A DNA stretch of 64,000 bases from Hippopus hippopus (lineage: Eukaryota; Mollusca; Bivalvia; Cardiida; Cardiidae): contig OX328096.1 of the NCBI GenBank assembly GCA_946811185.2, positions 49,180,252 through 49,244,251 of the forward strand, written 5' to 3'. The notes beneath the pieces are model-generated. The model was not told where the DNA came from, searched no databases, and saw nothing but the letters and a program-made list of their open reading frames with translations. Position numbers and translations under genes: made by a program. Of the stretch, positions 57,379-64,000 are shown one piece after another. Each line of letters opens with the position of its first letter. Position 1 is the stretch's first letter.

Positions 57379-58111
57379 AGACTTTCTATATTTCCTCTTA
57401 TTGCCAAGTTTGAACCTACTTTGAACGTACTTCAACCTAGTTGACCGTAGCAACACTACGGCAGACTACGTTTGAAATGAATTACGGACAACTACGTGCA
57501 TGACCGTAAATAAGACCATGGCTTTAGACTTTCTTTGTTTCCCCTTATCGCCAATTTTGAACCTACTTCGGATGTACTTCCACCTAGTTGACCGTTGTAA
57601 CACTACGGCAGACTACGTTTGACATGAACTACGGACAACTACGTGCATGACCGTAAATGTGACCATGGCTTTGGACTTTCTATGTTTCCCCTTTTTGCCA
57701 ATTTTGAACCTACTTCGAAGGTACTTCAACCTAGTTGACCGCAGTAACACTACGGCAGACTATGTTTGAAATGAACTATGGACAACTACGTGCATGACCG
57801 TAAATGTGACCATGGCTTTGGACTTTCTATGTTTCCCCTTTTTGCCAATTTTGAACCTACTTCGAAGGTACTTCAACCTAGTTGACCGCAGTAACACTAC
57901 GGCAGCCTACGTTTGACATGAACTACGGACAACTACGTGCATGACCGTAAATGTGACCATGGCTTTGGACTTTCTATGTTTCCCCTTTTTGCCAATTTTG
58001 AACCTACTTCGAAGGTACTTCAACCTAGTTGACCGCAGTAACACTACGGCAGACTATGTTTGAAATGAACTACGGACAACTACGTGCATGACCGTAAATG
58101 TGACCATGGCT
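57379..58111 (+). repeat. Tandem array of five 147-bp units
   Basis: The word ACTTTCT starts units at 57381, 57528, 57675, 57822 and 57969, spaced exactly 147 bp each time. Each unit ends CGTGCATGACCGTAAATGTGACCATGGC. Units 2 to 5 are nearly identical. Confidence 0.85.
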
Positions 58112-58599
58112 ATATTAAAATAGCACACACCGAAAAAAAAAGTCGTATCTGCACACTGTGAAATACGCTTCTAAATATGGTATGATGCGGACGGACTAAG
58201 CATGCATAAATTTGCGATTTGATTAGTCAAAATGTTACGCTGTAATATACTACTCACAATTTGATAGGGATCACTTAGGTATTTAAATATGGGTATATGT
58301 TGCAACTATTCAGTTTTGAATTGTAAACATCCATTTCCAAAGGCAGCATATTTCATCGGTGTAGCGATGTATCATATTGAAAAACCATACCTGATACAGG
58401 TCACAGTATTATGTCGGTTGAATTCAATGTAGTGATCCCTAGCAAATTTTGTGTAGGCCTAGTATATTAATCCGCCAATCATAAAAACAGAGTTCCTATC
58501 TTTCACACTAATAATTGTCTTATTTTGTTTACCATTTTCGAATGAAATTTCAAGAATTGCTAAATGTTGTCGTTGAAAGTTGTAGGTATATGATAAAAG

Positions 58600-58744
58600 G
58601 AATATTATGTTGTAGTAACTTTCCTGGTGCTTGTATTTACTTCTCGCTGCGTAAGAAAATTTTGACGTCTCGCGCGATACCAAATTTTCTCACGCTGCTC
58701 GAACTAAATACAAGCATCAGGGAAGTTACTACAACATAATATTC
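58600..58744. repeat. 145-bp foldback upstream of sulfotransferase copy 2
   Basis: GAATATTATGTTGTAGTAAC...GCTTGTATTTA at the left faces TAAATACAAGC...GTTACTACAACATAATATTC at the right, with about 40-bp arms. An inner pair CGCTGCGTAAGAAAATTTT / AAATTTTCTCACGCTGC continues it. It ends 105 bp before the exon acceptor. Confidence 0.78.
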
Positions 58745-58849
58745 TGTATTTATTCACTGGGCATTTTTCAAAGTTGTCAAAATAAGTTATTGTCCTTTTT
58801 TTTCCAAATTCTTAAAATATCTGTCACCGAATATTTGTCTCATTTCCAG

Positions 58850-58890
58850 AATGCATGAAAATTTAAATAACTCTCTGTACAGCCGGACAA
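58850..58890 (+). other. 5' leader of sulfotransferase copy 2 with upstream ATGs
   Basis: After the acceptor the leader carries ATG at 58851 and 58855. The 58855 frame stops after three codons. The 58851 frame runs out of frame into the main ORF and stops at TAG shortly after the main ATG. These could lower translation of copy 2; copy 1 lacks them. Confidence 0.4.
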
Positions 58891-59829
58891 ATGGCGATAT
58901 ATAGCAGAAAATGGATTCTGACCGCGTCAATACTTCTGGTTTCACTTCTTTATCTTTCTTTTACTATTGGTACACGACAATGCCATGAAGTTGTAAAGAT
59001 CGTTGAGCATATCATACCTCGGACGTCAAAGGAGAATAACGGAAAGCGTGAGATGAAGAAACGTTTTCCACAATGCATTATATTTGGCACTATGAAAAGT
59101 GGAACATCAGCGTTGAAAAGATTACTAGCCACACACCCAAAAATTGAGGTAATGGAGGGCGAAGCACATTTCTTTGAAAAGAAAACTTACGAAAAGGGAA
59201 TGAGGTTCTATTTGAACAAAATGCCTCTTTCGTACGAAGATCAAATAACAGTAGAAAAAACACCCGGTTACTTTGAGTCCGACATAGCCAGAGAACGAAT
59301 ATATAACTTCAATAAAACAATCAAATTGATTGTTACTTTTAAGCATCCTGTAACAAGAGCCATAGCGAATTTTCGTTTTGCCAAAAGTAAGCGAAATTCT
59401 ATAACGCAAACATTTCAAGAGTATGTGACACAGGAATCGGGTTTGCTAGATCTGACACGTAGACCACTTTATACAAGTCTTTATGTAGATCACATGAAAA
59501 GATGGTACTCTTATTTCCCAAAAGAACAAATACATGTAGTGGATGGAGATGGGCTGATCAAAGAGCCTTTGAAAGAATTACGAATGATTGAAGATTTTTT
59601 GGGATTAGAGCATGCCATCACAAACGACAATATATATCTAAATACAGCTACAGGATTTTACTGCATGAGGAAGAATTCCAAAGACGAGTGGTTTTGTTTC
59701 GACCGGTCTGAGATCGAGAGGACTCAACCGTATGTAGATCCAAAATTTGTTCAGAGGCTAAAGGAGTTTTATAGGCCATATAACGAACAGTTGTTTAAGT
59801 TGATAAACAGGACATTTGACTGGGATTAG
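58891..59829 (+). CDS. Heparan sulfate 3-O-sulfotransferase-like protein, copy 2
   Basis: Paralog of the gene at 46997, with 312 residues and the same predicted reaction and location. Residues 8-26 are a signal anchor. The phosphosulfate loop has Lys69, and Glu91 in G-E-A-H-F-F is the presumed catalytic base. The F-K-H-P-V-T-R-A-I-A motif, paired Cys and RTFDWD end are shared. From residue about 46 to the stop the protein is nearly identical to copy 1, differing at about 14 sites clustered near the substrate loop (IEVMEGEAHFFEKK versus IKVTDVEPHFFGKK), while the first 45 residues differ strongly. An acceptor-like CATTTCCAG ends at 58849, as in copy 1, suggesting a shared 5' UTR intron. Two upstream ATGs lie in the leader (58851, 58855). 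No frameshift or stop is seen, so both copies look functional. Confidence 0.85.
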   Translation: MAIYSRKWILTASILLVSLLYLSFTIGTRQCHEVVKIVEHIIPRTSKENNGKREMKKRFPQCIIFGTMKSGTSALKRLLATHPKIEVMEGEAHFFEKKTYEKGMRFYLNKMPLSYEDQITVEKTPGYFESDIARERIYNFNKTIKLIVTFKHPVTRAIANFRFAKSKRNSITQTFQEYVTQESGLLDLTRRPLYTSLYVDHMKRWYSYFPKEQIHVVDGDGLIKEPLKELRMIEDFLGLEHAITNDNIYLNTATGFYCMRKNSKDEWFCFDRSEIERTQPYVDPKFVQRLKEFYRPYNEQLFKLINRTFDWD

Positions 59830-59849
59830 TGCTCACATGAATCTAACAA

Positions 59850-61428
59850 GTGTAACGGAATATGTGTCCGGCAATTTTTTTTTTCCGTTGAAGAGGTCGG
59901 GATTTTTTTTCATCAAAAGTTCGCATCTTTTTTGAAACCAAAATTGCCTTACCAAGCTTTGTCAGTGTTAATCAGATTTGGCGACATTTTTATGCGAGCC
60001 CGCCAGCAAGGGACCAAGTCTTTAATATCATTCCTGAATTATAAATTCATATATGCACGTGACTTACATGTTACAGTATTAACCTATGTAACATTTATCA
60101 TATAGAACATATACGTGGAGTATCTGGTTATTGAAACAGTCATATTTCTTTGTTTGCAAGTAAATCTATGTTGTGGTTATTGATAAGAATTGTCACGGCG
60201 AGATTATCCTGCAGAGTATCCACGAAATGTATTTCGTGAAGCAATGATCTCGATATCCGAAAATCTGGATTCATGAGAGATCAATATATGGGCTGTGCTT
60301 TGGGAAACTGAGGCTTAATTCATCTCAGTTGTACATTATACCAAGCCATCAAATGATTATGGATTCATAAAATCTATTTTGTCGTACAACTCACTGAATC
60401 ATGAGGTAGACTGGACCTTTGACTTGCATAAAATTGGCCAATAGCAAAAAGTATCGATTCAAGTCAGCCTGCGTACACCTGCGTGCAGACTGATCTTGGT
60501 CGGTACTTTTTGCAAATGCATTAAGCTTCCTTTTCACAGAGCATCGCTTATATAAATTTGAAATATCAGTGTAATCAGAGCAATAAATGCTATAGAGAAA
60601 ACACCTGGGGCCGTATTCACCAACTATTCTAGATTACATTCCACAAGAATTTTCTAATTTTCAGCACAAGCTTCTGATTTGCTAAACCATTTGGTTTAGT
60701 CAACCAGAAATTGCGTTAATTTCTAAATTCAGACAAAAACTACAAATACTTTATTAGGTGAACAGGTGTCCTGAAATTTCACACAAAGTTGAATGAGTTT
60801 GCTTGATTTAAATATATTTTTGCGCCGAATTCAACTGTTTTTATCTATTTCACCAGTATGTTTTCTCTTCAGGCGATTGTATTATACTGTCTCAAGATAA
60901 ATTTGCCTGTTTGATGAATAAAACACGTATGTTTATATTAATTTATTACACACCGTGAACATGTGCCAGAAGATTGTGTAATTTACCATAAAAAAAGATA
61001 ACGCAACCCCTAACATCCCATTAAGAAAATGCCATGGTTGTTTGTAATGAGAAGACCGGTGCGTACATTTAACAAATTCTTTAATGCATTGATAGGTAAA
61101 CAAGGATGTTGATAAGGTTAAAGGCCGACTAGCGCCCAAAACTAAACAAGGGTCGAAATGCAGTCAAATTTAATTAATACTACTTGAACGTATGGAAATT
61201 ATTATGAGTTTGATAATGTCTAACAGTACAATCCGTCAAAGTTTCAGTCGCTGGCAGAAAAATGAATTGTGAAACTAGAGTTAAAGTGGGCAACTTTGAT
61301 AGACTACATACTGCAACATATTGTTAGACTCGTAATAATATCCATACTTCTAAATGGTAAATTAAATTTGCGTACAGTTTGGCCCCGGAATTCGTTTACT
61401 ATAGGCCGATAGTAGGCCTTTAACAAAG
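59850..61428. other. Stretch after sulfotransferase copy 2
   Basis: Holds the family C repeat (60287-60552) and a possible poly(A) signal AATAAA at 60582. No gene seen. Confidence 0.5.
60287..60552. repeat. Repeat family C copy downstream of sulfotransferase copy 2
   Basis: GGGCTGTGCTTTGGGAAACT at the left and TTTTCACAGAGCATCGCTTA at the right. Carries the marker ATGGATTCATAAAATCTATT. Confidence 0.62.
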
Positions 61429-61689
61429 GGCTTGCAACACGCAAAAAGGGGCATTCGGACATTTGCGTAATGTGTCGTCTCGGATCAACCTGCGCAGTCC
61501 GCGCAGGCTAATCCGAACCAACACTTTCCGTTTTTATGTAATTTTCTATTTTGCGCAAGTCTACTGTTGCACAAAATCTAATATAGTCGTAAAGTGCCGT
61601 CTGGGATTAGCCTGCGCGGACTGCGCAGGCTGATCCGAGACGACACTTTATGCAAATCTCCGAATGCCCCTTTTCGCGTGTTGCAAGCC
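61429..61689. repeat. MITE family B copy, best preserved
   Basis: GGCTTGCAACACGCAAAAAG to CGCGTGTTGCAAGCC, 261 bp. Possible short target duplication AAAG on both sides. It lies about 60 bp downstream of the stop of the minus-strand FAM187-like exon. Confidence 0.82.
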
Positions 61690-61750
61690 AAAAGAGTACA
61701 TCGTAAAAACGATGTATTTATTACGCAGAAAGTCGTTACATTTAGTGAAG

Positions 61751-62271
61751 TTAAGTGTTAGATTGACTTGGCCGTTTCCGTTTACGACAACAGAGTTTGA
61801 AAACGCAAAAAACTGGAAAAGCTATAACTGTCAAAAACAGTCCACCGTAAGTGATGTAATGTTTTATGTTTTCATCAAAAGGTTTGTAAACAAGTATTTT
61901 AATTGTTGCAATATGCTGTTGCCATATCCAACAGTTGTAGGGTGCGCTGTCGTGTCTGCGCAGCTTCCTGATGTGCAGACGATTTAACCGATCAACAAAT
62001 ACTCTACCCCTTGTCTGATGACGTATTGTGGCGGGATTTATTGGTCTCTTGCCCCTTTGCCATCGCACTTTACTTTTCTGGGATGTGGGGCACGACAGGA
62101 TAAGATGTGACTTTTCTTTTTCATGGCAAACCTTTCGGATGACCATGAGTGGCATATCGGGCTTCTTTCCCATTGGGTGGTACCCGGCTTCGATTATCTG
62201 TACGACATTTCCGCTACTGTCCGTTACCTTAATGGGAGGCGGTAATGTTGGACATGGCGTTTGACAAGACC
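61751..62271 (-). CDS. Ig-domain single-pass membrane protein, last exon (FAM187-like)
   Basis: Minus-strand terminal exon of 172 codons plus stop. It begins after the acceptor TATTATTACAG (minus) at 62272 and enters with two bases of a split codon. It encodes a Pro/Cys-containing lead, then one Ig V-like domain: LILSCP (first Cys), KVRWQRGKRP (Trp), GRVFVDRLNRLHIRKLRRHD (the usual Asp position) and PYNCW (second Cys). A transmembrane helix (about YGGLFLTVIAFPVFCVFKLC) and a short basic tail follow. The W-Q-R, R-L-N-R-L-H-I and Y-N-C-W pattern resembles the FAM187 family; a different Ig receptor remains possible. The first exon(s) with a signal peptide should lie further right, but no convincing upstream exon is visible before the repeats at 62.3-64 kb. 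Confidence 0.6.
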
Positions 62272-62338
62272 CTGTAATAATAAGGTAACAACAACAACAG
62301 CAGAAAACAAGCTTGAACTATATGGGCATTTATCTTTT

Positions 62339-62561
62339 TACCGAATGAAGGACTTTTAGACTGGGCCAAATGTAACGCATTTGCAGACGACAAAATAAAT
62401 GTGACCCCAAAATTGCAATTTGTTCTGGAAACGGTAGAAAAGATTTTGAGAAATGGAGAAAATGCTCGTTACCAGTATTTTCTCCTTTTGTCCTACAATG
62501 TTTTCAGAATCTTTCTTTCTGAGGGTAGTTAAAAAGTCGGGATTGTGTGGTAAACGGACAA
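62339..62561 (-). repeat. MITE family A copy, reverse, beside the FAM187-like exon
   Basis: ACCGAATGAAGGACTTTTAG at the left and GGGATTGTGTGGTAAACGG at the right, with the central hairpin TGCTCGTTACCAGTATTTTC. It lies about 70 bp upstream (minus sense) of the exon at 62271. Confidence 0.65.
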
Positions 62562-62711
62562 TTCTTAATTCACCACCTATTAATGTTTTCAAGAGTCATA
62601 CGCTTTTACACCAAAGTGCTATATTTTGATGTACGACGAATTGTGTAACCTTTTCCTTTACCAAAAAACTACAACATGAAATTGAAAGCATTTGCGGACG
62701 AAATAACGAAA

Positions 62712-64000
62712 CAATAGGGTCATGATGGCCCCGTATCGCTCCACTGGCTATCAAGTAAAAACCCTACACACCAAACATTACAATTCTTAGTAAAATGTTT
62801 TCCAACTAGATCTAGAGGACATATAAAAGTTTCTCTATAAAGGTCCAGGAGAAAATAATGGACTCGGGGCGAAGCCATTTTTCACCACAGAGGAATAATT
62901 ACTTGAATCCTGGTAGGGGTCTACAAGATAAAGCCCCATACCAAATAATACATGTCTAGGATGTATGGTTATAAACAAGAAGATTTTCAAAGTTTCCTCA
63001 ATAAAAGGCCCTGTAAAACATGAGAACCCCGCGACAGGGCTAATTTCAATCCCATGGCTAAATTTTGAACAAATTCAGAAGTGAACAACAACATGAAGCT
63101 ATGTGCCAAATTTAGTAGCCCTAGGATTTATGGTTCGGAGCAAGAAGATTTTTAGAATTTTCACTCTATAAGCACTAACCCACGGGGAGGGGCCAAGTTT
63201 GGAAAGGGCTTACTAGATGATAACACTCATAAAATATTACAACTATAGCTCACAATTAGAAACGAGTTTTTAAAGTTTTCACTATACAAGTCCATGTAAA
63301 ACTTGTGACCCCCTATGGCAGGGCCAAATTTGACCCCAAGGCTAAAATTTGGGCCATCTTCGAATAGGCTCACTAGATAAAGCTACATGCAAAATTTGGT
63401 AGCCCAAGTCCTTATAGCTAGGAACGAGAAGATTTCTAAAGTTTTCACTATTAAAGCTCGTGAAAAACTTGTGACCCCCGGGGCTGGGCCAAACTTGACT
63501 ACAGGGCTATAATTTGAGCACTCTTGGTAGAGACCCACTGGATAAAGATACATGCAAAACTTGGTAGCCCTAAGCCTTATGGCTAGGTACAATACAGGAA
63601 GATTTTTGAAGTTTTCACTATATAAGCCCACGTAAAACTTGTGACCCCCGCGGCTGGGCCAATTTTGACACCCGGGCTATAATTTGGAGATACTTGATAG
63701 AGGTCTATTAGATAAAGCTACATGCCAAATATGGTAGCCCTGGGCCTTTTGGTTTTAGATAAGAAGATTTTCAAAAAAATCAATATTTTTCAGTTTTGTT
63801 GCCATGGCAACCAGAGTTTTTTTAAGGAATCAAATTCTTTCAAGAAATTCTGAAGAGGACTATGGCAGGGTCATTTCTGTGGAGTTTCATTAAAATTGGA
63901 TGGGTAGTTTCAGACAAGAAGATGTTTGAAATAAAAGTCAACGCAGGAATGGACGGACGGACGGACAGACACCGGGCCATAACATAAGGCCGCTGGCCTT
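62712..64000 (-). mobile_element. Pearl-like element, inverted copy 2, cut by window end
   Basis: Reverse complement of the 50-51 kb element. It starts with GTATCGCTCCACTGGCTATC, repeats units with CTTGTGACCCC, and reaches GGACGGACGGACGGACAGAC at 63951 before the window ends in GGCCGCTGGCCTT. Confidence 0.78.

Larger units (their letters stand above)
55881..58111 (+). repeat. Family E, tandem copy 2, with inner TTAA insertion and 147-bp array
   Basis: Begins AAGCCGTGGTCACACCTTAC directly after copy 1. It is interrupted at 56228 by a 914-bp element, resumes at 57146, and ends in five tandem 147-bp units. Confidence 0.75.

Noticed and set aside
57379..58111. CRISPR-like array
   Set aside because: Units are contiguous 147-bp repeats without spacers, and the genome is clearly eukaryotic.

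Overview
The window looks like a piece of an AT-rich invertebrate nuclear genome, most probably from a bivalve mollusc. The reasons are spliced genes with short exons and GT-AG introns, a very dense load of short non-autonomous transposons, and repeat types typical of bivalves: elements with about 160-bp internal tandem cores beside a GGAC/GTCC microsatellite, and MITE-like repeats of the kind common in heterodont clams and mussels. Species assignment is inference. Layout: (1) Positions 1 to about 33,000 hold the 3' part of one large plus-strand gene for a polycystin-1-family protein. I can place 24 consecutive exons (1247-32623) whose reading phases all agree, giving 2,180 codons plus a stop. 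They encode the end of a REJ-type region, a GAIN/GPS cleavage module, TM1, a PLAT domain, TM2-3, a long Ser-rich cytosolic loop, TM4-5, TM6, the polycystin (TOP) extracellular domain, TM7-11 with a pore-loop segment, and a C-terminal coiled-coil tail. The 5' part of the gene lies outside the window. (2) About 33,000-46,900 has no convincing gene. It holds MITEs, a dead LINE fragment, a long-inverted-repeat element and a pearl-like tandem-repeat element. (3) 46,997-47,968 and 58,891-59,829 are two paralogous plus-strand genes for Golgi-type membrane sulfotransferases of the heparan sulfate 3-O-sulfotransferase type. Their catalytic regions are almost identical, while their N-terminal anchors and flanks differ. 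(4) 48,000-58,600, between the paralogs, is repeat-rich. It includes foldback elements, a second pearl-like element, and a complex block at 55.3-58.1 kb ending in five tandem 147-bp units. (5) 61,751-62,271 (minus) is the last exon of a single-pass Ig-domain membrane protein that resembles FAM187. (6) The right edge is an inverted copy of the 50-51 kb element. The polycystin, sulfotransferase and Ig-protein genes show no sign of acting in one pathway. The unifying feature is the mobile-element landscape: MITEs inserted within a few bases of splice sites, insertions nested in insertions, and one TTAA insertion proved by an empty site elsewhere in the same window.
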